Notes under the pieces: model-generated | Database searches by the model: none | Seen by the model: only the letters and a program-made list of their open reading frames with translations | What the model was told of the DNA's origin: nothing | In this document: piece by piece, positions 44,049-52,726 of the stretch | Layout of the letters: every line of letters begins with the position of its first letter | How positions within the stretch are numbered: position 1 is the first letter of the stretch | Position numbers and translations under genes: made by a program | NCBI RefSeq assembly: GCF_900108855.1 | Contig: NZ_FNXY01000009.1 | Location: forward strand, 248,001-312,000 | Direction: 5' to 3' | Source: Dyadobacter koreensis | GTDB taxonomy: Bacteria > Bacteroidota > Bacteroidia > Cytophagales > Spirosomataceae | Length of the DNA: 64,000 bases

Positions 44049-47000
44049 GTGTTTGATAAAGATTATAAAACCGGGGAAATTTCCTCTATTAATAAGATAC
44101 TTTTGGAAGTAAAAGATTTATTGACGCTATACGGAGGTGACAGTTATCTGGATCTGTTCATTTCACAAATTGCCTCGAAAAAACAGGATGCCGCGCATGT
44201 TCAGATCAAAGGACTTGTAGGCAGTGTAGATGCGGTAATTGCGGCGGCTATTCAGCAAAAAAAGAAAAGTCCGGCTTTGTATATTTTAAGCGATCGGGAA
44301 GAGGCTGCCTATTTTCAAAATGACTTGCAGAATTTGCTGGGCAAAACGGAGGTTTTATATTATCCTACGTCCTACAAACGCCCGTACCATTACGAAGAAG
44401 TTGATAATGCCAACGTTCTGATGCGCGGAGAAATCCTGAACAAACTGAACGTGGCCAAACCCGGACCGTTTCAGATCGTTACATATCCCGAGGCACTTTT
44501 TGAAAAAGTTATCAACAAAAGATCGTTGATTGCCAATACTTTTTCCGTGAAGGTGGGCGAGAAGCTGGATCCATCGTTTTTGACAGAGTTTCTTAATAGT
44601 TATGGATTTGAAATTACCGACTTTGTTTTCGAAGCCGGACAGTTTTCCGTTCGTGGAGGTATTCTGGATGTATTCTCATTTGCGAGCGAACATCCGTTTC
44701 GTATCGAACTTTTTGGAGACGAAGTAGAAAGTATCCGTTCGTTTGACCCGGATACGCAGCTTTCGATCGAATCTGCCAGACAAATCAATATTGTACCGGA
44801 TATTCAGCAAAAACTTGTTCACGAAACGAGAGAGTCGTTTATGGATTTTCTCGATGAAGACACAGTCTTGTGGTTCAAAGATGCTGAGCTGACACTTGAA
44901 GTAATTGAAAATTGTTTTGAAAAAGCAGAAAAAGCGTTGCAGGAAGTAACCAGCGGCGGCGTTCAGATCGTTTCAAACCCTGCTGACTTGTTTGAAACAA
45001 GACGTGGTTTTTTAAATCAGGTCAAAAAATTCAAAACGGTAGAATTCGGACGTCGGTTTTATTTTAAAACTGAAAACAAACTCCCCTATTCTGCCAAGCC
45101 ACAACCGTCTTTTAATAAGGACTTTAAGCGTTTGTTGGACGATCTTTCTGAAAATCAATCGAAAGGTTTTGTCAATATCATCGTGGCCGAACAGCCAAAG
45201 CAGCTGGACCGTCTGGAAAGGATTTTCGAAGATCTTGACCCGTTTGTGAAGTTTCAGCCCATGCCGAATATTTCGCTGCGGGAAGGTTTTATTGATGAAA
45301 ATCTGAAAGTGGCCTGTTACACGGATCACCAGATCTTTGCCCGTTTTCATAAATACAGGCTGAAAGAAAAATTCAGCAAGTCGAAAGCGATAACGTTGAA
45401 AGAATTGAAATCGCTGCACGTCGGTGATTTTGTTACGCACGTAGATTATGGCATAGGCCGGTTCGCCGGAATGGAGCGCAAAGATGTGAACGGAAAAGAA
45501 CAGGAGGCAATCCGGCTGATTTACCGTGATAACGATTTGCTTTATGTAAGTGTGCATAACCTGCACAAAATTGCCAAATATACCGGCAAAGAAGGAACGC
45601 CGCCTGCCATGAGCAAATTAGGCTCGGGAGAATGGGAAGCGAAAAAATCAAGAGTTAAAAAGCAACTTAAAGATATCGCCCACGAGCTGATTGCGCTTTA
45701 TGCAAAACGTCGTCAGGCTCCGGGTTTCCAGTTCTCTCCGGACAATTACATGCAGGCTGAACTAGAATCTTCTTTCCTTTATGAAGATACGCCGGACCAG
45801 GCAACCGCTATTGCCAGCGTAAAAGATGATATGGAAAAAGGCCATCCAATGGATCGTCTGGTTTGTGGTGATGTTGGTTTCGGGAAAACAGAAGTTGCGA
45901 TTCGCGCTGCTTTTAAAGCGGTTTGTGATAGTAAACAAGTAGCTGTGCTGGTGCCAACCACAATTTTGGCGATGCAGCACTTTAAGACATTCAGCGAACG
46001 TTTGTCTGATTTTCCGGCAAAAGTGGGTTATATCAACCGCTTTAAATCACCAAAGCAAATCAAAGAAACATTAAAAGAAGCCGCAGAAGGCAAAATTGAT
46101 ATTTTGATTGGCACACACCGTATTTTAAATAAAGACGTGCATTTCAAAGATCTTGGCCTTTTGATCGTGGATGAAGAACAAAAATTTGGTGTAAAGGCGA
46201 AAGACAGATTGAAGGAGATGCGTGTGAATGTGGATGTTTTGACATTAACAGCAACACCAATTCCGCGAACCCTACATTTCTCATTAATGGGTGCGCGGGA
46301 TCTTTCCGTGATTGCAACACCGCCACCGAACCGCCAGCCGGTTACAACCGAAGTTCATTCATTCAGTGAAGAATTTATCCGTGATGCAATCAGTTTTGAA
46401 GTGCAGCGCGGCGGGCAGGTTTTCTTTGTGCATAACCGTGTGAACGACATCGAATCGATCGCCAATATTATCATGCGTCTGGTTCCGGAGGTAAGGATCG
46501 GCGTGGCGCATGGACAAATGGACGGCGACAAGCTTGAAAAAGTGATGGTTGATTTTATTGAAGGCGAATATGACATTCTCGTTTCAACGAATATTATCGA
46601 GTCAGGAATTGATATTGCCAATGCAAATACGATCATTATTAATTCAGCGCATATGTTCGGACTTTCGGATCTGCACCAGATGCGTGGCCGGGTAGGGCGT
46701 TCAAATAGGAAAGCCTTTTGTTACTTATTGACACCGTCCGCGTCTACCTTAGCCAGTGATTCCAGAAAACGCCTTCAGACGCTGGAGGAGTTCTCGGAGC
46801 TTGGCGATGGTTTTAAAGTTGCCATGCGCGATCTTGATATCCGTGGTGCCGGAAATTTACTGGGTGCCGAGCAAAGTGGATTTGTGAATGATCTTGGTTA
46901 CGAGCTATATCACAAAATGCTGGACGAAGCGGTTTCTGAATTGAAAAATAATGAGTTTAAAGATTTGTTCTCTACTGCACTCGGGTTGCCTGCTAAATTA

Positions 47001-47453
47001 TTGCCAGATTGCCAGATTGAGACGGATTTCGCCACTTTAATTCCGGAAACGTATGTCAAAAATATTTCAGAAAGACTTTCGTTATATACGCGTCTTGACG
47101 ACATGAAGAGCAATTCGGAACTGATCGGATTTGAGAAAGAAGTAGCCGACCGTTTCGGACCCTTGCCAAAAGAAGTGGAGGATTTACTGAAAACAGTCCG
47201 TTTACGTTGGGAGGCGGAAAGTTTGTATTTTGAAAAATTGACTCTGAAAAGCAATACATTGAAAGGATACTTCGTTACTTCGCAGAACGACGAGTTTTTT
47301 CAGTCGCCAAAATTCGGAAAGATCATCGATTATATCAAAATGCATCCAAGACAAATTGCATTGAAGGATCAAAAAGGAAAGTTAATTCTGATCTGCCAGG
47401 ATGTTCACAGTATCGACCAGGCGAATAAGATTTTGACAGAAATGTGCCAATAA
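44049..47453 (+). CDS. mfd: Transcription-repair coupling factor Mfd
   Basis: Large DNA translocase of 1134 residues that removes stalled RNA polymerase at lesions and recruits UvrA. The N-terminal UvrB-homology region spans about 1-400. The RNA polymerase-interacting domain (about 454-520) opens 'LHVGDFVTHVDYGIGRFAGME'. Helicase motifs are Walker A 'CGDVGFGKTEVA' (about 605), Walker B-type 'LLIVDEEQKFG' (about 704), 'TLTATPIPRTL' and 'QMRGRVGRSN'. The C-terminal TRCF domain follows (about 980-1090). The start is GTG at 44049, giving VFDKDYKTG; no closer ATG fits. Confidence 0.97.
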   Translation: MFDKDYKTGEISSINKILLEVKDLLTLYGGDSYLDLFISQIASKKQDAAHVQIKGLVGSVDAVIAAAIQQKKKSPALYILSDREEAAYFQNDLQNLLGKTEVLYYPTSYKRPYHYEEVDNANVLMRGEILNKLNVAKPGPFQIVTYPEALFEKVINKRSLIANTFSVKVGEKLDPSFLTEFLNSYGFEITDFVFEAGQFSVRGGILDVFSFASEHPFRIELFGDEVESIRSFDPDTQLSIESARQINIVPDIQQKLVHETRESFMDFLDEDTVLWFKDAELTLEVIENCFEKAEKALQEVTSGGVQIVSNPADLFETRRGFLNQVKKFKTVEFGRRFYFKTENKLPYSAKPQPSFNKDFKRLLDDLSENQSKGFVNIIVAEQPKQLDRLERIFEDLDPFVKFQPMPNISLREGFIDENLKVACYTDHQIFARFHKYRLKEKFSKSKAITLKELKSLHVGDFVTHVDYGIGRFAGMERKDVNGKEQEAIRLIYRDNDLLYVSVHNLHKIAKYTGKEGTPPAMSKLGSGEWEAKKSRVKKQLKDIAHELIALYAKRRQAPGFQFSPDNYMQAELESSFLYEDTPDQATAIASVKDDMEKGHPMDRLVCGDVGFGKTEVAIRAAFKAVCDSKQVAVLVPTTILAMQHFKTFSERLSDFPAKVGYINRFKSPKQIKETLKEAAEGKIDILIGTHRILNKDVHFKDLGLLIVDEEQKFGVKAKDRLKEMRVNVDVLTLTATPIPRTLHFSLMGARDLSVIATPPPNRQPVTTEVHSFSEEFIRDAISFEVQRGGQVFFVHNRVNDIESIANIIMRLVPEVRIGVAHGQMDGDKLEKVMVDFIEGEYDILVSTNIIESGIDIANANTIIINSAHMFGLSDLHQMRGRVGRSNRKAFCYLLTPSASTLASDSRKRLQTLEEFSELGDGFKVAMRDLDIRGAGNLLGAEQSGFVNDLGYELYHKMLDEAVSELKNNEFKDLFSTALGLPAKLLPDCQIETDFATLIPETYVKNISERLSLYTRLDDMKSNSELIGFEKEVADRFGPLPKEVEDLLKTVRLRWEAESLYFEKLTLKSNTLKGYFVTSQNDEFFQSPKFGKIIDYIKMHPRQIALKDQKGKLILICQDVHSIDQANKILTEMCQ

Positions 47454-47486
47454 AAGATTTGTAGCAAATAAGTTGGATTGATTTCA

Positions 47487-47494
47487 TACATTTG
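47487..47494 (+). promoter_or_regulatory. Candidate -7 element for the GldJ-like gene
   Basis: TACATTTG matches TAnnTTTG exactly, 50 bases before the start codon; TTTG at 47458-47461 could be a -33 element at a long spacing of 25 bases. Confidence 0.45.
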
Positions 47495-47543
47495 CAGTTT
47501 CGCATACTATTAAATACCAAACACTCTAAGTCACTTTAAAGCA

Positions 47544-48812
47544 ATGATTTGCATGCATAAGATGGGTATCCGGTCGATCGCGTTGATACTGATTGTGTTA
47601 TTAGCGGCCACTTCCTGTAGTAAGAAAAAAAGACCAACGAGTTTAAAGCCTGGGAAAACCAGTTCGAAAACAGGCTTGGCGTATAATGGCAAGGATGGAT
47701 ATCAGGTAAAACAATATAAGGCGTTACCTGCCGGTCCTGACTTGGTTTATATTGAAGGTGGGCGTTTTACGATGGGATCTTTGGAAGAAGATGTCATGAA
47801 CAGACGTGACAACCCGAAACGTACGGTAAGTATCCAGTCGTTCTATATGGATCAGACGGAAGTAGCCAACGTTCACTATCTCGAATATTTAAATGCTATT
47901 CAAAAAGATTCATCTGAAGAATTTTACAGTAAAGCTTTACCTGATACCGCCGTATGGTACAATGAATTGTCTTTCAATGATTCATATGTAACGATGTACC
48001 TGCGTCACCCTGGTTTCCGTTTATATCCTGTTGTAGGTGTATCCTGGGTTCAGGCCAACGATTATTGTGCGTGGAGAACAGCTGCGGTGAGTATTGCCAA
48101 TAATGCTGCAGGTACAAAAGCAGGTCAGCCGAAAAAAGGTTTTTCTATTGGCAAAAAGAAGAAAGCTGCCGCTGCTGCCGAAGCAGAATCAGTTGCCTCT
48201 GCCGAACCAGCAAAACTTACGATCGAAAGCGGTTACGTGATGCCTCCATACCGTCTTCCGACAGAAGCAGAATTTGAATATGCTGCAATCGCGATGATCG
48301 GTACACAATATGCAGATGAAAACCAGTCTAACCAGCGTATTTATCCATGGGATGGTTCTACAATGCGCCAGCCACGTGGACGTAAGCAAGGAACAATGCT
48401 TGCAAACTTCAAACGCGGACCTGGGGATTATGCAGGTATTGCAGGGAAATCAAATGACGGCGCTATTATTACGCAGGAAATTCGTTCATATCCGCCGAAT
48501 GATAACGGTCTTTACGACATGGCAGGAAATGTTAGCGAATGGGTGTATGACGTTTACCGTCCGCTTTCCAACAATGATGTGAATGACTTGAATGCATTCC
48601 GTCGTGATGGATATCAGGATGAGGCGAAAAACTACGATGCTAAAAATGGCAACTCTCTTGTTAATGATAACCTTCGTGTTTACAAAGGCGGATCATGGTC
48701 TGACGTAGCATACTGGTTGTCTCCTGGGACGCGTCGTTACATGGATCAGGACTCTGCAACTGCATCCGTTGGTTTCCGTTGTGCAATGATTGCTACGGGT
48801 AGCCATAAATAA
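47544..48812 (+). CDS. gldJ: GldJ/GldK-like gliding and type IX secretion lipoprotein (SUMF1 fold)
   Basis: A 422-residue lipoprotein (signal ending LLAATSC) with a formylglycine-generating-enzyme-like domain: 'LVYIEGGRFTMGSLEEDVMN', 'YMDQTEVANVHYLEYLN', 'YPVVGVSWVQANDYCAWR', 'YRLPTEAEFEYAA', 'GLYDMAGNVSEWVYDVYRP' and 'VYKGGSWSDVAYWL'. GldJ and GldK share this fold and are needed for gliding motility and the T9SS ring. A Lys/Ala-rich insert (about residues 190-225) before the LPTEAE block favours GldJ, but the assignment between the two is not certain. No cysteine pair for copper is seen, so it is not expected to be an enzyme. It is a single gene with its own terminator. Confidence 0.78.
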   Translation: MICMHKMGIRSIALILIVLLAATSCSKKKRPTSLKPGKTSSKTGLAYNGKDGYQVKQYKALPAGPDLVYIEGGRFTMGSLEEDVMNRRDNPKRTVSIQSFYMDQTEVANVHYLEYLNAIQKDSSEEFYSKALPDTAVWYNELSFNDSYVTMYLRHPGFRLYPVVGVSWVQANDYCAWRTAAVSIANNAAGTKAGQPKKGFSIGKKKKAAAAAEAESVASAEPAKLTIESGYVMPPYRLPTEAEFEYAAIAMIGTQYADENQSNQRIYPWDGSTMRQPRGRKQGTMLANFKRGPGDYAGIAGKSNDGAIITQEIRSYPPNDNGLYDMAGNVSEWVYDVYRPLSNNDVNDLNAFRRDGYQDEAKNYDAKNGNSLVNDNLRVYKGGSWSDVAYWLSPGTRRYMDQDSATASVGFRCAMIATGSHK

Positions 48813-48840
48813 TTAGAATCTGTTTTAGTTATAGATATAG

Positions 48841-48877
48841 CAAAAGAGCCGTTGCCTGTTGGCAGCGGCTCTTTTGT
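48841..48877. terminator. Bidirectional terminator between gldJ-like and comF
   Basis: CAAAAGAGCCG and CGGCTCTTTTG form the main stem, continued by TTGCC/GGCAG with one wobble around the loop, with A and T runs at the ends. It lies between convergent genes. Confidence 0.85.
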
Positions 48878-48886
48878 GTTTGACAT

Positions 48887-49579
48887 CTAATGTTGCGCTG
48901 ATGCGATTGTCAGAATAAAAAACTTTGTGCAGCCGGCCTCTATTAAAACTTCAATACAAGATTCTATCGTGGCTCCGGTTGTCAGCACATCATCCATGAT
49001 GATTACCCTTTTGTCTTTCACATCACCTTTCACAACAAACACTCCTCTGACATTTTCCCACCGTTCATTTCTTGTTTTTCCTGTCTGTGTTTCAGTATAT
49101 TTTGCCCGTTCCAGAACATTTCCTGACCACGGAATATTCGTTGCCTCGGAAAATCCTTCCGCCAGTTTATCGCTTTGATTGTAGCCTCTGCTTTTCAACT
49201 TCTTTTTATGCAATGGGACACTGATGATTAAATCTGCATTCGGCAGTAATCCATTTTCCAACATTTCCTGCCCAAACATAAAACCTATCTCCACACCAAC
49301 TTCCGACTGACCCTTGTACTTTAAAGCGTGCAGAAGCTTTTGAACTTTCCCTTTTTTTGTAAATAAAAGGTATGCGTGTGTTTCGATCACTTCCTGGATG
49401 CTCAAAAATTTTTGGCTTATCATTTCAGCAGCAGCACTGTCCTGACCAACTCTGGGAAGGGCGATCCGGCAGGAAGTACAAATAACATTTTCATTCCCAA
49501 TTAAACTTTTATCACAAGCAGCGCAGCATCTTGGAAAGATCAGGTCTACGAAATCAAACCACACAGATATCAGTTTCAT
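48887..49579 (-). CDS. comF: ComF family phosphoribosyltransferase-like protein
   Basis: A 230-residue cytoplasmic protein with an N-terminal four-cysteine zinc-finger-like region ('CCAACDKSLIGNENVICTSC') and a phosphoribosyltransferase-like fold whose PRPP loop is 'VIIMDDVLTTGATIE'. ComF is required for DNA uptake in several naturally competent bacteria, where it helps load single-stranded DNA. With the ComM-like YifB elsewhere in the window this hints at natural competence (weak inference, since both genes are widespread). Confidence 0.92.
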   Translation of the reverse strand: MKLISVWFDFVDLIFPRCCAACDKSLIGNENVICTSCRIALPRVGQDSAAAEMISQKFLSIQEVIETHAYLLFTKKGKVQKLLHALKYKGQSEVGVEIGFMFGQEMLENGLLPNADLIISVPLHKKKLKSRGYNQSDKLAEGFSEATNIPWSGNVLERAKYTETQTGKTRNERWENVRGVFVVKGDVKDKRVIIMDDVLTTGATIESCIEVLIEAGCTKFFILTIASAQH

Positions 49580-49705
49580 GAGAAATTTTGGATGATTGAT
49601 TGATAGAATAGTAGAATTATTTAGCCGGTCCGCGCAGACTTATTAACTTTACCGATCAAGATTATTGTTGCCTTTGAATTTTTAATTACCTATTCCAATT
49701 ACGCG

Positions 49706-51067
49706 ATGAATACCCTTATTCTGAATGCCCGCGTCGTGAATGAAAACACGATTCAGGAATCTGACGTATATATTAGCAATGGTCACATTGAACGCATTGG
49801 CAAAAATCTCCAGCATATTACTGCTGATAGGGTTATCGATGCAAAAGGAGCTTATCTGCTTCCAGGCGTTATAGATGATCAGGTTCATTTCCGGGAACCG
49901 GGATTGACCTATAAGGCAGATATTCATTCGGAAGCGCGTGCTGGAGTTGCCGGTGGCGTCACTTCATTTATGGAAATGCCTAATACAGTTCCTAATGCGC
50001 TCACGCAGCAATTGTTGCAGGATAAATATGACATCGCAGAAAAAACCTCTCTGGCAAATTATTCCTTCTTCATGGGCGGTTCTAACAGTAACTATGACGA
50101 GGTGATGCGCACAGACCCTACGCAGGTTTGTGGTATTAAAATTTTTATGGGCTCCTCCACAGGCAATATGCTTGTCGACGCACCGGAAGTTCTCGAAAAA
50201 TTGTTTGCCAATGCGCCGATGTTGATTGCAACACATTGCGAAGATGAAGCAACTGTTCGTCATCGGATGGAGTTTTACAAAGAGAAGTACGGCGATAATG
50301 TCCCATATGATATTCACGCGCTCATCCGAAATGAAGAAGCTTGCCTGATCTCTTCTTCATTTGCCAGTACACTGGCGCATAAAAATGGTACAAGATTGCA
50401 TATCCTGCACATTTCAACCGGCGATGAAGTTTCTCTTTTTGAAGTAGGAGAGCGGAAAAACGGACAAATATTGCTGGCAAACGGGGCGCCAAAACTGGTT
50501 ACTTCAGAAGCCTGTGTCCATCACCTGTGGTTTGACGCAGAAGATTATCATACGCTTGGAAATAAAATAAAATGCAATCCGGCAATCAAAGCGCCGCATC
50601 ACAAAGAAGCCATTTTCCAGGCTCTTCTTGACAACCGTATCGATGTGATTGCTACCGATCATGCTCCTCATACCATTGAAGAAAAAGCACAGCCTTACTG
50701 GCAGGCTCCTTCCGGCTTGCCGCTAATTCAGCATACCTTAAATGTTATGCTTGAATTTAGTAAAAAAGGAAAAATTCCTTTGGAAAGAGTTGTTGAAAAA
50801 ATGAGTCACGCTGTAGCAGACTGTTTTCAAATTAAAGAACGAGGATATATCCGAGAAGGTTACTGGGCGGATCTGGTATTAGTTGATCTTGATGGAACGA
50901 CGTCGGTAACATCTTCAAACCTGTATTCAAAATGTGGCTGGTCACCATTTGAAGGAACAAATTTCCATTCCGTTGTCACACATACTTTCGTGTCAGGCCA
51001 CCTGGCTTATGAAAATGGAAATTTTGATGAAAGTTTAAAAGGAAAAAGGCTATCGTTTTCCCGCTAG
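49706..51067 (+). CDS. pyrC: Dihydroorotase (pyrC-type) with Gln in the HxH metal motif
   Basis: A 453-residue amidohydrolase of pyrimidine synthesis that cyclises carbamoyl aspartate to dihydroorotate. The fold motifs are 'GVIDDQVHFREPG' at the start, the carbamylated Lys in 'CGIKIFMGSSTG', 'IATHCEDEA', 'LHILHISTGDE' and the catalytic Asp in 'VIATDHAPHT'. Gln59 (CAG at 49880-49882) takes the place of the first His of the HxH pair, leaving only His61. I recall the same DDQVHFREPG in other Bacteroidota, so it is probably a lineage trait. The gene overlaps the convergent Nudix gene by 18 bases. Confidence 0.88.
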   Translation: MNTLILNARVVNENTIQESDVYISNGHIERIGKNLQHITADRVIDAKGAYLLPGVIDDQVHFREPGLTYKADIHSEARAGVAGGVTSFMEMPNTVPNALTQQLLQDKYDIAEKTSLANYSFFMGGSNSNYDEVMRTDPTQVCGIKIFMGSSTGNMLVDAPEVLEKLFANAPMLIATHCEDEATVRHRMEFYKEKYGDNVPYDIHALIRNEEACLISSSFASTLAHKNGTRLHILHISTGDEVSLFEVGERKNGQILLANGAPKLVTSEACVHHLWFDAEDYHTLGNKIKCNPAIKAPHHKEAIFQALLDNRIDVIATDHAPHTIEEKAQPYWQAPSGLPLIQHTLNVMLEFSKKGKIPLERVVEKMSHAVADCFQIKERGYIREGYWADLVLVDLDGTTSVTSSNLYSKCGWSPFEGTNFHSVVTHTFVSGHLAYENGNFDESLKGKRLSFSR

Positions 51068-51475
51068 GTAGTCGAAATAACTTTTGATAACACCCAAATC
51101 GGCTTCTGTCCAATCGAGCGAAGGCAGGTCTTGTGGTTCGAGCCATAAGATCTGCTCGTGCTCGGTAAGTGTAATATTGTAGCTCCGAAGATTACAGACA
51201 AAAGGCACAAGAATAATTTCTCTCCATCCCTGATCCTTTGTGGTAACCGGAAGTTTTTGAACTATATCAATTTCAACGTCAAGTTCTTCCCGTATTTCAC
51301 GAACCAGCGTTTCTTCATCCGTTTCGTTTTCTTCCTGCTTGCCGCCCGGGAATTCCCATTGCAGAGGAAATGAAAGTGCAGCACTGCGCTGACCGGCTAA
51401 TACCTTCCCATTATGCTCAATAATGGCGCAAGGAACGCGGACAACTATTTTGACGGCAACAATACTTTCGACCAT
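51050..51475 (-). CDS. Nudix hydrolase (MutT-like)
   Basis: A 141-residue Nudix protein with the box 'GGKQEENETDEETLVREIREEL', fitting GX5EX7REUXEEXGU except Asp for the last Gly. MutT-type proteins hydrolyse 8-oxo-dGTP or related dinucleotides; 'KVLAGQRSAALSFPLQWEFPGGK' is the MutT-like lead-in. I chose the ATG at 51475 (MVESIVAVKIVV). A longer frame to 51535 would run into the ruvB terminator hairpin, which supports the shorter start. Confidence 0.88.
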   Translation of the reverse strand: MVESIVAVKIVVRVPCAIIEHNGKVLAGQRSAALSFPLQWEFPGGKQEENETDEETLVREIREELDVEIDIVQKLPVTTKDQGWREIILVPFVCNLRSYNITLTEHEQILWLEPQDLPSLDWTEADLGVIKSYFDYLAGKR

Positions 51476-51522
51476 ACCAGCGGTGACACAAAATTTACCG
51501 CAAAAGTACAGACTATAACTGA

Positions 51523-51569
51523 GAAAAACCAGCAAGTATTGAATTGATTTTCAACACTTCACTGGTTTT
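51523..51569 (-). terminator. Terminator after ruvB
   Basis: AAAACCAG pairs with CTGGTTTT, and inside it AAGTATTGAA pairs with TTCAACACTT with one mismatch, giving an extended imperfect stem. On the minus strand it ends in CTGGTTTTTCTC. It lies between the ruvB stop and the Nudix start. Confidence 0.65.
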
Positions 51570-51612
51570 ACCGTTAAATAAAAATATGAAAATTTTGTGA
51601 TCCGGTTTTTTG

Positions 51613-52638
51613 CTAAAACAGTTCGCCTGACCTGTGCCTCGGCAGGATACCCAAATGGCGATAGGCTTTTTCAGTCACTTCTCTTCCCCGTGATGTTCTT
51701 TTCATATAACCTTCCTGAATGAGGAAAGGCTCATAAACTTCTTCAATAGTTTCCGCCTCTTCTCCACAGGCTGTGGCGATGGTCGAAAGTCCAACCGGGC
51801 CGCCTTTAAATTTCTCAATGATTGTAGTCAGGATACGATTATCCATCTCATCCAATCCGTTTTGATCAACATCGAGCGCCAGCAAAGCCATCTCGGCAAT
51901 TGGAATTGTAATTTTACCTGTACCCTTTACCTGAGCAAAATCCCGCGTCCGGCGTAGAAGATTGTTGGCAATACGAGGAGTTCCTCGGCTACGCCGGGCA
52001 ATTTCGAATGCAGCATCATCTTCCAGCGGTGTTCCTAAAATAATAGCAGATCGTTTGAGGATCGAAGCCAGCAATTGTGCGTCGTAATATTCCAGACGTG
52101 CATTAATACCAAAACGTGCACGCAACGGCGAAGTCAGCATACCAGCCCTTGTTGTCGCGCCGATCAATGTAAACGGATTCAGACCGATCTGGATACTGCG
52201 TGCATTGGGCCCACTGTCCAGCATGATATCGATTTTATAATCCTCCATCGCGGAATAAAGATATTCTTCTACGATAGGATTCAAACGGTGGATTTCATCG
52301 ATAAATAGTACATCGTGTTCCTGCAAATTGGTAAGCAAACCTGCCAGATCGCTGGGTTTGTCCAGAACGGGCCCGGAAGTAATTTTAATACCTGAAGCCA
52401 GTTCGTTTGCGATAATATGCGAGAGAGTCGTTTTCCCAAGTCCCGGAGGTCCGTGGAGCAACACATGATCCAGCGCATCGCCGCGTTGTTTTGCGGCCTG
52501 AACAAATATTTTAAGGTTTTCAAGGATTTTATCCTGTCCTGTAAAATCATCAAATGACAACGGACGCAAGGCCCGGTCAATATCCTTATCAGTATTGGAA
52601 AGAGTTTCTTTATCTCCGGACAGATAATCCTGGCGCAT
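51613..52638 (-). CDS. ruvB: Holliday junction branch migration helicase subunit RuvB
   Basis: AAA+ motor of 341 residues that drives branch migration of Holliday junctions with RuvA, before resolution by RuvC. Walker A is 'HGPPGLGKTTLS' (63-70), Walker B is 'VLFIDEIHRL', sensor I is 'TLIGATTRAGML', and the C-terminal winged helix includes 'EPFLIQEGYMKRTSRGREVTEKAYRHL'. Length and motif spacing are normal. It is not with ruvA or ruvC here, which is common in Bacteroidota. It is a single-gene unit with a terminator downstream. Confidence 0.98.
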   Translation of the reverse strand: MRQDYLSGDKETLSNTDKDIDRALRPLSFDDFTGQDKILENLKIFVQAAKQRGDALDHVLLHGPPGLGKTTLSHIIANELASGIKITSGPVLDKPSDLAGLLTNLQEHDVLFIDEIHRLNPIVEEYLYSAMEDYKIDIMLDSGPNARSIQIGLNPFTLIGATTRAGMLTSPLRARFGINARLEYYDAQLLASILKRSAIILGTPLEDDAAFEIARRSRGTPRIANNLLRRTRDFAQVKGTGKITIPIAEMALLALDVDQNGLDEMDNRILTTIIEKFKGGPVGLSTIATACGEEAETIEEVYEPFLIQEGYMKRTSRGREVTEKAYRHLGILPRHRSGELF

Positions 52639-52726
52639 ATGCTTTTGCTACAATTTATTACGTTTTGACTAAAAACGTACTGATTTTTTACTCAAAAATA
52701 GCCGTTTTTATTGGCAAAACCGAACG

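Noticed and set aside
45012..45566. A 184-codon minus-strand frame inside mfd
   Set aside because: Shadow of a well conserved gene, with no recognisable domains.
47544..48812. Formylglycine-generating enzyme (sulfatase maturase)
   Set aside because: The fold matches, but no active-site cysteine pair was found and no sulfatase is nearby; the lipoprotein signal and fold suit GldJ/GldK.
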